A DNA stretch of 64,000 nucleotides, from assembly GCF_011758765.1 (NCBI RefSeq), contig NZ_JAANOU010000001.1, forward strand, positions 1,550,001 through 1,614,000. Direction: 5' to 3'. A program made the translations under genes and the position numbers. The notes beneath the pieces are model-generated. The model was not told where the DNA came from, ran no database searches, and saw only the letters and a list, made by a program, of their open reading frames with translations. The stretch's first letter is position 1. Each line of letters starts with the position of its first letter. Shown here piece by piece: positions 16,554 to 24,819 of the stretch. Source of the stretch: Amycolatopsis viridis (GTDB lineage: Bacteria > Actinomycetota > Actinomycetes > Mycobacteriales > Pseudonocardiaceae).

Positions 16554-16946
16554 ATGAGTGAGGCTCATGGCCATCCCGTCCCCGACGCGGTGGAGAGTGA
16601 TCCAGCCGCGCTGAACAGCGCGGAGGACCTCGACGAGGACCGGTTGCGCGTCGATCCGCTGGAGGAGGGCATCGAGCCGCCGGAGCGGTACCTTGCCGCC
16701 GACCGGTTCGGCACGACGCCGAACGAGCAGCGCGAAGGCGAGAGCCTGGACGGGCGGCTGGCGCAGGAGCGTCCGGACGTCCAGCCGGAGGACGTGCCGG
16801 TGGACGAGACCGAAGTCCGGCCGGACACCAGGCTGGGCGCCGACGGTGGGCAGAACCTCGGCGATGCGGTGGACCAGATGGCCGACAACCCGCCGGGCTC
16901 GGTCCCGGACGCGATCCGCACTCCGCCGGACGAAGACCCCGTGTGA
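16554..16946 (+). CDS. DUF5709 family protein
   Basis: A 130-residue, strongly acidic, Pro-rich protein matching the actinobacterial DUF5709 layout. The conserved core is SAEDLDEDRLRVDPLEEGIE followed by PPERYLAADRFGTTPNEQRE and GESLDGRLAQERPDV. It has no signal peptide, membrane helix or cysteine and is probably largely disordered and cytoplasmic. Function is unknown. A GAGGAGGA site seven bases upstream supports the ATG. It is monocistronic and divergent from gtrA. Confidence 0.85.
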   Translation: MSEAHGHPVPDAVESDPAALNSAEDLDEDRLRVDPLEEGIEPPERYLAADRFGTTPNEQREGESLDGRLAQERPDVQPEDVPVDETEVRPDTRLGADGGQNLGDAVDQMADNPPGSVPDAIRTPPDEDPV

Positions 16947-17080
16947 CGTCCATCACAGTGCATCTGACCTGGTCGAACCCCCGCCGATGGGTGCGCGCGC
17001 CCCACGCGGAGCAGCGTGACCGGCGCGCGGCCCCTACGGTCGGGAGACACGAGTGCACGTAACGCGAAGGGACTGACACG

Positions 17081-17380
17081 ATGCTCGCTTTGACCGACGC
17101 CGCCGCCGAGGCGATCAGCGCCCTGACGGCACAGGAAGGCCAGACCGACAACGGTGGCCTGCGCTTCGCCGTGCAGGCCCAGCAGGACAGCGGGGCCCAG
17201 CTCGCGCTGTCCGTAGCGCCGGCCCCGGAGGACGGGGACCAGGTCGTGGGCGCGGAGGGGGGTGCGAAGGTGTTCCTCGAGCCGCAGGCCGCGATCTTCC
17301 TGGACGACAAGGTGCTCGACGTCCAGCAGGACGAGCAGGGACAGCTGAACTTCGCCGTCCTGCCCCAGCCGGGCCACTAG
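17081..17380 (+). CDS. IscA/HesB-like protein lacking cysteines
   Basis: A 99-residue protein with the overall pattern of A-type iron-sulfur carriers: an N-terminal helix LTDAAAEAISALTAQEG, a strand GLRFAVQAQQ, and the central GAKVFLEPQAAIFLDDKVLD, which resembles the IscA strand preceding the cysteine loop. However, it contains no cysteine at all, so it cannot carry a cluster in the usual way. Actinobacteria have a branch annotated as HesB-like or adhesin that shows this loss. Function is unknown. GAAGGGA precedes the ATG. A very strong hairpin follows the stop codon. Confidence 0.75.
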   Translation: MLALTDAAAEAISALTAQEGQTDNGGLRFAVQAQQDSGAQLALSVAPAPEDGDQVVGAEGGAKVFLEPQAAIFLDDKVLDVQQDEQGQLNFAVLPQPGH

Positions 17381-17392
17381 AACCGGAACTTC

Positions 17393-17431
17393 AGCCGGGG
17401 GAGGGCACCGCACCGGTGCCCTCCCCCGGCT
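17393..17431. terminator. Bidirectional hairpin terminator
   Basis: An 18-bp perfect stem with left arm AGCCGGGGGAGGGCACCG (17393-17410) and its complement at 17414-17431, with a 3-base loop. It separates the convergent IscA-like and HAD genes. Confidence 0.9.
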
Positions 17432-17436
17432 GCTTC

Positions 17437-18138
17437 CTAGAAGTGCTGGACCAGTTCCCGGAACGAGGTCAGCGTCAGCACGCGCTCGTCCGCGTCGTCC
17501 AGGTCGTCGTGTTCGAGCACCCAGGTGTGGGCGTTCGGGATGAACACCGCGTTCATCCCCGCCGCACGGGCCGGCCGGATGTCCGACTTCGGTGAATTGC
17601 CGATCATCCACGTCGTCTCCGGGGCGAGCATCCGCGCATCGGCCAGCCCGCGGTACACCCCGACGTGCTTCTCCGGCACGATGTGCACCTCCCGGAAGTG
17701 GTGGGCCACCCCGGACGCGTCGATCTTGCGCTGCTGCTCCTCCTGGTCACCCTTGGTGAGCAGCAGCAGCTCGTGCCGCGACCCCAGCTCGTCGAGCGTC
17801 TCCGCAACGCCGGGGATCAGTTCGACCTCGTGGTGGATCAGCGCCGACGCCAGCTCCTCGATCCGGTCGCGTTCGGCCTGGGTCACCGGGCGTTCGCGCA
17901 GCTTCTCGAAGCATTCGGCCAGGCTCCGCAGGAACACCTTCGTGCCGTAGCCGTGCGTGACCGCGTTGGCGCGCTCGATGTCGTCCAGGATGGCGCGCAC
18001 CGCGGCGCGCTCCAGCGTCGGATGTGCGATCCAGTCCAGGTAGTCGTCGATGACCCGCTCGAAGACGACGTTGTTCTCCCACAGGGTGTCGTCGGCGTCC
18101 AGAATCAGCACCTGCCCGGTCTTGCGCACCCGCGACAC
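17437..18138 (-). CDS. HAD family hydrolase
   Basis: About 233 residues of the haloacid dehalogenase superfamily. Motif I is near the N-terminus as LILDADDTLWENNVVFE (nucleophile Asp plus acid/base Asp), motif II is LLLLTKGD, and motif IV is MIGNSPKSDIRPARAAGMNA. The cap is helical, placing it with the class I phosphatases. The substrate is unknown. The GTG at 18138 lies one base after the stop of the upstream dehydrogenase; a second GTG at 18129 is also possible and has AAGG in front. Both genes form an operon that ends at the strong terminator. Confidence 0.88.
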   Translation of the reverse strand: MSRVRKTGQVLILDADDTLWENNVVFERVIDDYLDWIAHPTLERAAVRAILDDIERANAVTHGYGTKVFLRSLAECFEKLRERPVTQAERDRIEELASALIHHEVELIPGVAETLDELGSRHELLLLTKGDQEEQQRKIDASGVAHHFREVHIVPEKHVGVYRGLADARMLAPETTWMIGNSPKSDIRPARAAGMNAVFIPNAHTWVLEHDDLDDADERVLTLTSFRELVQHF

Positions 18139-18139
18139 C

Positions 18140-19114
18140 TTAGGGGGCGGCACCGGAGATGCGCACCTCATTAACGGGCGGCTCGCCGGACAGCACCGCC
18201 GCCACGTTGCGCGCCGCGAGCAGGGCCATCTCGGTCCGGGTCTCCACGGTCGCCGAGCCCAGGTGCGGCGTGACGACCACGTTGTCCATCTCCAGCAGCC
18301 GCGGCTCGACCTCCGGTTCCTTCTCGAACACGTCCAGCCCGGCACCGGCGATCTCGCGGCGCAGCAGCGCGTCGGCCAGAGCGGCCTCGTCCACGACCGG
18401 TCCGCGGGTGGTGTTGATCAGGAACGCGGTGTGCTTCATCGCGCCGAGGGCCTCGGCGTCGATCAGGTGCCGCGTCTCCGGGGTGAGCGGGCAGTGCAGC
18501 GACACGACGTCCGCGGTGGTGAGCAGGTCGCGGAACGGGAGGCGCTCGGCGTGCAGGCCCGATTCCACCTCCGGCCGCGCCCGCGACCGTCCGTTGTAGA
18601 CGATTCGCATGCCGAACGCGCGGGCGCGGTGGGCCACCGCCTGGCCGATCTGCCCCAGCCCGACCACGCCGAGGGTCTTGCCCTGCAGCCCGGCGCCGAG
18701 CATGAACCCGAGGTGGAACGACCACGGCCGGCGCGCCCGCAGCAGCCGTTCGCCCTCGCCGATCCGCCGGGTCACCGCGAGCAGCAGGGCGAACGCGAGG
18801 TCCGCGGTGGCGTCGGTGAGCACGTCGGGCGTGTTGGTGACTGCGACACCCCGCCCGGCCAGCGCCGGCACGTCGATGTTGTCGTAGCCGACCGCGACGT
18901 TCGCCACGACCTTCAGCTGCGGCCCGGCCGCCTCGGCGACGGCGCCGTCGATGCGGTCGTGCAGCATGCTGACCACCGCGTCCGCGCCGCGCACGGCCTT
19001 GCGCAGCTCGTCGGGCGTCAGCGGGCGGTCCTCGCCGGACACCCACACCTCGCCGGCTTCGCGCAGCACCACCAGTGCCGCCTCCGGAACCTGCCGCGTC
19101 ACCACGATTCGCAT
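18140..19114 (-). CDS. D-2-hydroxyacid dehydrogenase (glyoxylate reductase-like)
   Basis: A 324-residue NAD(P)-dependent dehydrogenase. The Rossmann motif is LGVVGLGQIGQAVAHRARAF at about 150, and the catalytic triad is recognisable: Arg in INTTRGPVVDEAAL, Glu in AGLDVFEKEPEVEP, and His in VTPHLGSATVETR. The N-terminal substrate domain includes VANVAVGYDNIDVPAL. The family interconverts 2-oxoacids and D-2-hydroxyacids; the closest pattern is glyoxylate/hydroxypyruvate reductase. The ATG at 19114 starts the conserved MRIVVTRQVP. It is followed immediately by the HAD gene, so the two could act in glycolate or phosphoglycolate handling; that is inference. Confidence 0.9.
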   Translation of the reverse strand: MRIVVTRQVPEAALVVLREAGEVWVSGEDRPLTPDELRKAVRGADAVVSMLHDRIDGAVAEAAGPQLKVVANVAVGYDNIDVPALAGRGVAVTNTPDVLTDATADLAFALLLAVTRRIGEGERLLRARRPWSFHLGFMLGAGLQGKTLGVVGLGQIGQAVAHRARAFGMRIVYNGRSRARPEVESGLHAERLPFRDLLTTADVVSLHCPLTPETRHLIDAEALGAMKHTAFLINTTRGPVVDEAALADALLRREIAGAGLDVFEKEPEVEPRLLEMDNVVVTPHLGSATVETRTEMALLAARNVAAVLSGEPPVNEVRISGAAP

Positions 19115-19152
19115 GGCCCCACTGTCGCAGCCCCGGGGTCGGGCGGCGACCG

Positions 19153-19320
19153 CTACCGCGGGTCCATCCCGCCCGGGCCGCCCTCGCCCTCGGGCTCGGC
19201 CTCGTCGGTGCCGACCTGGGGGTCCTGATCGCGGTAGGTGGGTTCGCTGTGCTCGCCGCCGACGTCCGCGTCCTGCTCTTCGCTCTCGGCGGTGACGGGA
19301 TCTATCTCGGGTCCGCTCAT
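19153..19320 (-). CDS. Small acidic hypothetical protein (55 aa)
   Basis: A 55-residue open frame with an ATG at 19320 and a TAG at 19153-19155. The protein is highly acidic (for example TAESEEQDADVGGEHSE and GTDEAEPEGEGGPGG) with no hydrophobic segment and no cysteine. GGAGG lies just before the ATG, closer than ideal. It fills an otherwise empty gap between the D-hydroxyacid dehydrogenase and the divergent pca operon. It resembles other disordered acidic actinobacterial micro-proteins, but I recognise no family. Codon usage with high GC at third positions supports coding. Confidence 0.5.
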   Translation of the reverse strand: MSGPEIDPVTAESEEQDADVGGEHSEPTYRDQDPQVGTDEAEPEGEGGPGGMDPR

Positions 19321-19360
19321 GCCTCCACTCTTCCTTGCACCGCCCCGGTCGGCCAGCTAT

Positions 19361-19394
19361 GTTCATATGAAGAACTTGTGTGCGTAATGCGAAC
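19361..19394. promoter_or_regulatory. Tandem IclR-type operators before pcaI
   Basis: Two 15-bp sites with the GTTCG-N5-CGAAC type symmetry seen at IclR-family operators: GTTCATATGAAGAAC at 19361-19375 and GTGCGTAATGCGAAC at 19380-19394. Their centres are 19 bp apart, close to two helical turns. They lie directly upstream of pcaI and are the expected target of the PcaR protein encoded at the end of the operon. Confidence 0.6.
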
Positions 19395-19419
19395 ACATCG
19401 AGTGAACGAGAGCAGCGCA

Positions 19420-20238
19420 ATGGCCGAGACAACGTCGCTCCGTGATGCCGTCGCCCAGCTGGTGCACGACGGGGACACGGTCGCCCTCGAAGGGTTCACC
19501 CATCTGATTCCGCACGCCGCGGGCCAGGAGATCATCCGCCAGCGGCGCCGGGACCTCACGCTGGTCCGGATGACCCCGGACATCGTCTACGACCAGCTCA
19601 TCGGTGCCGGGTGCGCCAAGAAGCTGATCTTCTCCTGGGGTGGCAACCCCGGCGTGGGCTCGCTGCACCGCTTCCGCGATGCCGTGCAGAACGCCTGGCC
19701 GGCGCCGCTGGAGATCGAGGAGCACAGCCATGCCGGCATGGCCAACCGCTACGTCGCCGGTGCCTCCGGTCTGCCGTTCGCGGTCCTGCGCGGCTACCGC
19801 GGCACGGACCTGCCCAGGCACACGGACACCATCAAGACCATCACCTGCCCGTTCACCGGTGAGGAGCTGGCCGCGGTCCCCGCCCTCAACCCGGACGTCT
19901 CGATCATCCACGCGCAGCGCGCCGACCGCGCCGGCAACGTGCAGATGTGGGGCCTGGTCGGCGTGCAGAAGGAAGCGGTGCTCGCCGCTCGGCGCAGCCT
20001 GGTCACCGTCGAGGAGATCGTCGACGAGCTGACCCCGGTGCCCGGTCAGGTCATCCTGCCGGCCTGGGCCGTCACCGCGGTCGCGGAGGTGCCCGGCGGG
20101 GCGCACCCGTCCTACGCCGCGGGGTATTCCGAGCGCGACAACGACTATTACGCGTATTGGGATTCCATTGGGCGGGAGAGGGACTCGTTCCAGCGGTGGC
20201 TGGACGAGAAGGTGTTCAGCCAGGAGGTGGCGAAGTGA
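19420..20238 (+). CDS. pcaI: 3-oxoadipate CoA-transferase subunit A
   Basis: A 272-residue alpha subunit of the class I CoA-transferase that moves CoA from succinyl-CoA to 3-oxoadipate. It shows the family's N-terminal LRDAVAQLVHDGDTVALEGF, the glycine-rich FSWGGNPGVGSLHRFRDAV, and HAQRADRAGNVQMWGLVGVQ. An ATG at 19387 falls inside an operator-like site, so the ATG at 19420 is preferred. It is the first gene of the pca operon and overlaps pcaJ by four bases (GTGA). The catalytic glutamate is in the partner subunit. Confidence 0.93.
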   Translation: MAETTSLRDAVAQLVHDGDTVALEGFTHLIPHAAGQEIIRQRRRDLTLVRMTPDIVYDQLIGAGCAKKLIFSWGGNPGVGSLHRFRDAVQNAWPAPLEIEEHSHAGMANRYVAGASGLPFAVLRGYRGTDLPRHTDTIKTITCPFTGEELAAVPALNPDVSIIHAQRADRAGNVQMWGLVGVQKEAVLAARRSLVTVEEIVDELTPVPGQVILPAWAVTAVAEVPGGAHPSYAAGYSERDNDYYAYWDSIGRERDSFQRWLDEKVFSQEVAK

Positions 20239-21002
20239 CCGCGACGGCCGAGCGGGCGTACACGTCCGACGAAATGATGTCGGTGGCCGCGGCCCGCGCC
20301 CTGTCCGGCGGGCAGCGCGTGTTCGTCGGCATCGGCCTGCCCTCCACGGCAGCCAACCTCGCCCGCCGCACGCACGCCGGGGACCTCGTGCTGGTCTACG
20401 AGTCCGGCACCCTCGGCTCCAAGCCCACCCGGCTGCCCGCCTCGATCGGCGACGGCATCCTCGCCGACACGGCGGACGCCGTCATCAGCGTCCCCGAGGT
20501 GTTCAACTACTGGCTGCAGCCCGGCCGCATCGACATCGGCTTCCTCGGCGCGGCCCAGCTGGACCGGTTCGGCAACATCAACACCACCGTCATCGGTCCC
20601 GACTACGCCAGCCCGAAGGTGCGGCTGCCGGGTGCGGGCGGTGCGCCGGAGATCGCCGCCAACTGCCGCGAGGTCTACGTCGTGGTGCGGCAGAGCAGGC
20701 GCAGCTTCGTCGAGCAGGTCGACTTCATCACCTCCTTCGGCCACGGCCGGGGCAAGGGCGACCGGGAGAAACTGGGCCTGCCCGGGGCCGGTCCGACGCT
20801 GGTGATCACCGATCTGGGCGTGCTGCGTCCCGACCCGGAGACCGCCGAACTCGTGCTGACCCAGATCCACGAGGGCGTCACGGTCGAGCAGGTCAGGGCG
20901 GCGACCGGCTGGGACCTGACGGTCGCGCCGGAGCTGACGACCACGCCGCCGCCCACCGAAGCCGAGCTGACGGCCCTGCGCGAGCTGAAGGCGGCACGGT
21001 GA
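20235..21002 (+). CDS. pcaJ: 3-oxoadipate CoA-transferase subunit B
   Basis: A 255-residue beta subunit of the same CoA-transferase. The catalytic glutamate motif is present as LVYESGTLGSKP at about residue 55. Other family blocks are RVFVGIGLPSTAANLARRTH and QLDRFGNINTTVIGPDYASP. The start is a GTG overlapping the pcaI stop, and its own stop overlaps the pcaF GTG in the same way, so translation along the operon is coupled. It forms an alpha/beta complex with PcaI and yields 3-oxoadipyl-CoA for PcaF. Confidence 0.93.
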   Translation: MTATAERAYTSDEMMSVAAARALSGGQRVFVGIGLPSTAANLARRTHAGDLVLVYESGTLGSKPTRLPASIGDGILADTADAVISVPEVFNYWLQPGRIDIGFLGAAQLDRFGNINTTVIGPDYASPKVRLPGAGGAPEIAANCREVYVVVRQSRRSFVEQVDFITSFGHGRGKGDREKLGLPGAGPTLVITDLGVLRPDPETAELVLTQIHEGVTVEQVRAATGWDLTVAPELTTTPPPTEAELTALRELKAAR

Positions 21003-22189
21003 CACCGAACAACGCGACCGGCGCATTCGTCCTCGACGCCGTCCGGACCCCGTTCGGCCGTTACGGCGGCGCACTCGCCGGGGTCCGTCCGGACGACCTC
21101 GCCGCGCACGTGCTGCGTGCGCTCGCCGCCCGCACCGGCCTCGACCCGGCGGACGTCGACGAGGTCGTGCTCGGCGACGCGAACCAGGCCGGCGAGGACA
21201 ACCGCAACGTGGCCCGCATGGCGGCGCTGCTCGCGGGCTGGCCCACCTCGGTGCCCGGCACCACGGTGAACCGGCTGTGCGGGTCCGGCCTGGACGCGGT
21301 CATGCAGGCCAGCCGCACCATCGCGACCGGCGACGCGTCCCTGGTCGTCGCCGGTGGGGTGGAGTCGATGAGCCGGGCGCCGATGATCCTGCTCAAACCC
21401 GAGAAGGCGTACGCGGCCGCGAACCAGACGTTGCACTCCAGCACGCTCGGCTGGCGCATGGTCAACCCGGAAATGCCCGGGCAGTGGACGATCTCGCTCG
21501 GGGAGAGCACCGAGCGGCTGGCGGAGAAGTACGGCATCACACGCGAGGCCCAGGACGAGTTCGCCCTGCGCAGCCACCGCAACGCGGCGACGGCGTGGGA
21601 CGCCGGCTTCTACGACGACCACGTCGTCCCCGTGCCCGGCACCGGCCTGACCCGCGACGAGGGCATCCGCCCCGACTCGACGCCGGAGAAGCTCGCCGAG
21701 CTCAAGCCCGCCTTCCGCGCCGAGGGCACCATCACCGCCGGCAACGCCTCGCCGCTCAACGACGGCGCCTCCGCCGTCCTGCTCGGCAACCAGGCCGCGG
21801 CCGACCGGCTCGGCATCACGCCGCTGGCGCGCATCGCCGGGCGCGGTGCGGCCGGCGTGGATCCGGACGTGTTCGGCATCGGCCCGGTGCGCGCGGCGGA
21901 GATCGCGCTGGAGCGGGCCGGGATCGGCTGGGATCAGCTGGCCGCGGTCGAGCTGAACGAGGCGTTCGCCGCGCAGTGCCTGGCCTGCTTCGCCGACTGG
22001 CCCGAGCTCGACCCGTCGATCGTGAACGTCAACGGCGGCGCGATCGCGATCGGCCACCCGCTGGGTGCCTCCGGTGGCCGGGTTCTCGCGTCGCTGGCCC
22101 ACGAGCTGCGCCGCCGCGGCGGCGGTTACGGCCTGGCGGCCATCTGCATCGGCGTGGGCCAGGGGCTCGCGGTCGTGCTGGAAGCGTGA
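20999..22189 (+). CDS. pcaF: 3-oxoadipyl-CoA thiolase
   Basis: A 396-residue thiolase that splits 3-oxoadipyl-CoA with CoA into succinyl-CoA and acetyl-CoA. The nucleophilic cysteine is in [14 protein letters not shown] at about residue 90. The His motif [17 protein letters not shown] and the second Cys in CIGVGQG are near the C-terminus, all in the expected spacing. It starts with a GTG inside the pcaJ stop. It is the final enzymatic step of the pathway and links the operon to the citric acid cycle. A 20-base gap with an AGGAGAAAGGAAG ribosome site separates it from pcaH. Confidence 0.93.
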   Translation: MTPNNATGAFVLDAVRTPFGRYGGALAGVRPDDLAAHVLRALAARTGLDPADVDEVVLGDANQAGEDNRNVARMAALLAGWPTSVPGTTVNRLCGSGLDAVMQASRTIATGDASLVVAGGVESMSRAPMILLKPEKAYAAANQTLHSSTLGWRMVNPEMPGQWTISLGESTERLAEKYGITREAQDEFALRSHRNAATAWDAGFYDDHVVPVPGTGLTRDEGIRPDSTPEKLAELKPAFRAEGTITAGNASPLNDGASAVLLGNQAAADRLGITPLARIAGRGAAGVDPDVFGIGPVRAAEIALERAGIGWDQLAAVELNEAFAAQCLACFADWPELDPSIVNVNGGAIAIGHPLGASGGRVLASLAHELRRRGGGYGLAAICIGVGQGLAVVLEA

Positions 22190-22209
22190 GGAGAAAGGAA
22201 GACCGTGTC

Positions 22210-22950
22210 ATGGCAGCACCGACGGGCAACAAGCTGATCCTGCCGCGATACCGGCGGGACCCGGAGGGCACGCACCCGCCGCTGGACTCGCCCGGATACC
22301 GGTCGACGGCGCTGCGGCACCCGAAACAGCCGCTCGTGCTGCTGCCGCAGATGCTCACCGAGATCACCGGCCCGCTGCTCGGCCCGGGCCGGATCGGTGA
22401 GCTCGACAACGACCTGACCCGCCAGCACGCCGAGGAGCCGCAGGGCCAGCGGATCCTGGTGCACGGCCGCCTGCTGGACGGCGACGGGCGCGGCATCCCG
22501 GACTCGCTCATCGAGATCTGGCAGGCCAACGCGGGCGGCCGCTACCGGCACATCGGCGACAACTGGCCGGCCCCGCTGGACCCGAACTTCGACGGCGTCG
22601 GCCGCACCGTCACCGACGCCGACGGCCGGTACGAGTTCACCACCATCAAGCCGGGTGCCTACCCGTGGAAGAACCACGACAACGCCTGGCGGCCCGCGCA
22701 CATCCACTTCTCGGTGTTCGGCCAGGCGTTCACGCAGCGCCTGGTGACGCAGATGTACTTCCCGGACGACCCGCTGTTCTTCCAGGACCCCATCTTCAAC
22801 TCGATCCCGGACGAGAAGGCGCGGCAGCGGATGATCTCCCGCTTCGACTACCGCCGCACCACCGACCACTGGGCGCTGGCCTTCGAGTTCGACATCGTGG
22901 TCCGCGGGCGTGAGCAGTCCGTCTTCGAGAACGAGGAAGAGGAAGAATGA
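22210..22950 (+). CDS. pcaH: Protocatechuate 3,4-dioxygenase beta subunit
   Basis: A 246-residue subunit carrying the non-heme Fe(III) site of protocatechuate 3,4-dioxygenase, which opens the ring between the hydroxyls to give 3-carboxy-cis,cis-muconate. The iron ligands of the family are recognisable: Tyr in GGRYRH, Tyr in KPGAYPWKN, and two His in RPAHIHFSVFG. The beta-sandwich dioxygenase motif IEIWQANAGGRY is intact. The C-terminus ends in an unusual run of glutamates. It overlaps pcaG by four bases (ATGA), as expected for a stoichiometric partner. Confidence 0.95.
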   Translation: MAAPTGNKLILPRYRRDPEGTHPPLDSPGYRSTALRHPKQPLVLLPQMLTEITGPLLGPGRIGELDNDLTRQHAEEPQGQRILVHGRLLDGDGRGIPDSLIEIWQANAGGRYRHIGDNWPAPLDPNFDGVGRTVTDADGRYEFTTIKPGAYPWKNHDNAWRPAHIHFSVFGQAFTQRLVTQMYFPDDPLFFQDPIFNSIPDEKARQRMISRFDYRRTTDHWALAFEFDIVVRGREQSVFENEEEEE

Positions 22951-23492
22951 CGACCCCGTCGCAGACCGTCGGCCCCTACCTCGCGATCGGCCTGCCCTGG
23001 GCGGACGGCCCCACCGTGGTGCCCGAGGGCACCCCGGGCGCGGTGTGGATCCGGGGCACCGTCACCGACGGCGCGGGCAACCCGATCCCGGACGCGATGA
23101 TCGAGACCTGGCAGGCTGATCCGCAGGGCCGCTTCGACCACCCGGACGACCCGCGTGGCCGGGTGCCCGGGTTCCGCGGCTTCGGCCGGTGCCCGACCGA
23201 ACCGGACGGCAGCTACGCGATCCTGACCCTGGTGCCGGGCGCGATCCCGGGCGAGAGCGGGTCGATGCAGGCGCCGCACATCGACGTGTCGGTGTTCGCG
23301 CGCGGACTGCTCAACCGGGTCGTCACCCGCATCTACTTCCCGGACCACGCCGAGGCCAACGCCGCCGACCCGGTGCTGAACGCGGTTCCCGCGGAGCGGC
23401 GCGGCACGCTGATCGCGGAACGGACCGCGGACGGGTACCGCTTCGACGTGCGGTTGCAGGGCGCGGCTGAGACAGTGTTCTTCGATGTCTGA
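22947..23492 (+). CDS. pcaG: Protocatechuate 3,4-dioxygenase alpha subunit
   Basis: A 181-residue alpha subunit of the dioxygenase. It shares the fold with PcaH (IETWQADPQGRF, APHIDVSVFARGLLNRVVTR, IYFPDH) but has lost most iron ligands, as is normal for the structural alpha chain that shapes the substrate pocket. It begins with MTTPSQTVGPYLAIGLPW, typical of PcaG. Its start overlaps the pcaH stop by four bases, and its end overlaps the start of pcaB by eight. Confidence 0.94.
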   Translation: MTTPSQTVGPYLAIGLPWADGPTVVPEGTPGAVWIRGTVTDGAGNPIPDAMIETWQADPQGRFDHPDDPRGRVPGFRGFGRCPTEPDGSYAILTLVPGAIPGESGSMQAPHIDVSVFARGLLNRVVTRIYFPDHAEANAADPVLNAVPAERRGTLIAERTADGYRFDVRLQGAAETVFFDV

Positions 23493-24819
23493 GCTGTTCG
23501 ACCCCATGCTGGCCGCCGGGCCGGTCCGCGCCGAGGTGTCCGACGCCGCGTGGTTGCGGGGTCTGCTCGAGGCGGAGGCGGCGCTGGCCGCTGCGGAGGC
23601 GGACGCGGGCGTGATCCCGCGGGAGCACGCGGACCGGATCGCGGCGGTGGTCCGGGACAGCAGCTTCGATGCCACGGCGATCGGAGAGAAGTCCGTGGGC
23701 GTGGGCAACCCGGCCGCGCCGCTGGTGCGGGAGCTGACCGCGCAGGCTGGCGGCGAGGCGGGCCGGGTGGTGCACCTCGGTGCGACCAGTCAGGACATTG
23801 TGGACACCGCCGCGATGCTGGTGTCCCGGCGTGCCTCGGCGGTGCTGCTCGACGAGGCCGCGGCCTGTGCGGACCGGCTCGCGGAACTGACCCGGGAGCA
23901 CGCCGGGACCGTCCAAGCGGGACGGACGCTGCTGCAGCAGGCGCTGCCGGTGACGTTCGGGTTCCAGACCGCCGGCTGGCTGTCCGGGCTCGACGCGGCG
24001 GCCGACCGGTTGCGCGCGCAGCGGTTCGCCGTGCAGCTGGGCGGTGCCACCGGCACACTCGCGTCGCTCGGCGAGCGGGGCCCGGCGGTGCTGGCCGCGT
24101 TCGCGCGGCGCCTCGGGCTGGACGAACCGGTCCTGCCCTGGCACACCGAGCGCACCCGGATCGCCGAGCTGGCCGCCGCGCTCGGCGAACTGTCCGGAGT
24201 GGTCGCCGGGATATCGCGGTCGCTGGTGCTGCTGGCCCAGACCGAGGTTGCCGAGGTGGCCGAGGTGGCCGAGGGCAGCGGCGGTTCGTCGACCCTGCCG
24301 CACAAGCGCAACCCGGTCGCCGCGGTCGCCGCGAACGCCGCCGCCCAGCAGGCGCCGGGGCTGGTCGCGACCCTGCTCGGCGCGATGGCGCAGGAACACC
24401 AGCGCGCCGCCGGGTCGTGGCACGCCGAGTGGCGCCCGCTCACCGAACTGTTCCGCAGCACCGGATCCGCGGTGCACTGGCTACGCACCAGCCTGGACCG
24501 TCTCCAGGTGGACGCGGACCGGATGCGGGCCAACCTGGACATCACCGGGGGCGCGCTGCTGTCCGAACGGGTCACCACCGCGCTGGCGGCCGAGACCGGC
24601 CGGCTCGAAGCGCACGACGCCGTCAGCGCGTGCACCCGGCGCGCCCTGGCCGGCGAGGGTGAGCTGGCGGACTTGCTGGCCGGGGACCCGCTGGTGGGCG
24701 AGCACCTCACCCGCGCGCGCATCGACGAACTGCTCGACCCCGCGGGCTACCTGGGCAGCGCCCGCCTCTTCACCGAACGGGTGCTGGCCGCGCACGAGAA
24801 GCGGGAGGAAACGCGGTGA
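23485..24819 (+). CDS. pcaB: 3-carboxy-cis,cis-muconate cycloisomerase
   Basis: A 444-residue enzyme of the fumarase/aspartase superfamily that lactonises 3-carboxymuconate to 4-carboxymuconolactone. The family signature GGSSTLPHKRNPV is present near residue 270, and the earlier conserved block HLGATSQDIVDTAAML near residue 95. The ATG at 23485 lies inside pcaG. A short run of repeated VAEVAEVAE sits just before the signature. It is the third step of the pathway. Confidence 0.94.
   Translation: MSELFDPMLAAGPVRAEVSDAAWLRGLLEAEAALAAAEADAGVIPREHADRIAAVVRDSSFDATAIGEKSVGVGNPAAPLVRELTAQAGGEAGRVVHLGATSQDIVDTAAMLVSRRASAVLLDEAAACADRLAELTREHAGTVQAGRTLLQQALPVTFGFQTAGWLSGLDAAADRLRAQRFAVQLGGATGTLASLGERGPAVLAAFARRLGLDEPVLPWHTERTRIAELAAALGELSGVVAGISRSLVLLAQTEVAEVAEVAEGSGGSSTLPHKRNPVAAVAANAAAQQAPGLVATLLGAMAQEHQRAAGSWHAEWRPLTELFRSTGSAVHWLRTSLDRLQVDADRMRANLDITGGALLSERVTTALAAETGRLEAHDAVSACTRRALAGEGELADLLAGDPLVGEHLTRARIDELLDPAGYLGSARLFTERVLAAHEKREETR

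Noticed and set aside
16528..17611. Minus-strand open frames opposite DUF5709 and the IscA-like gene
   Set aside because: They are antisense to confident genes and cross a strong bidirectional terminator.
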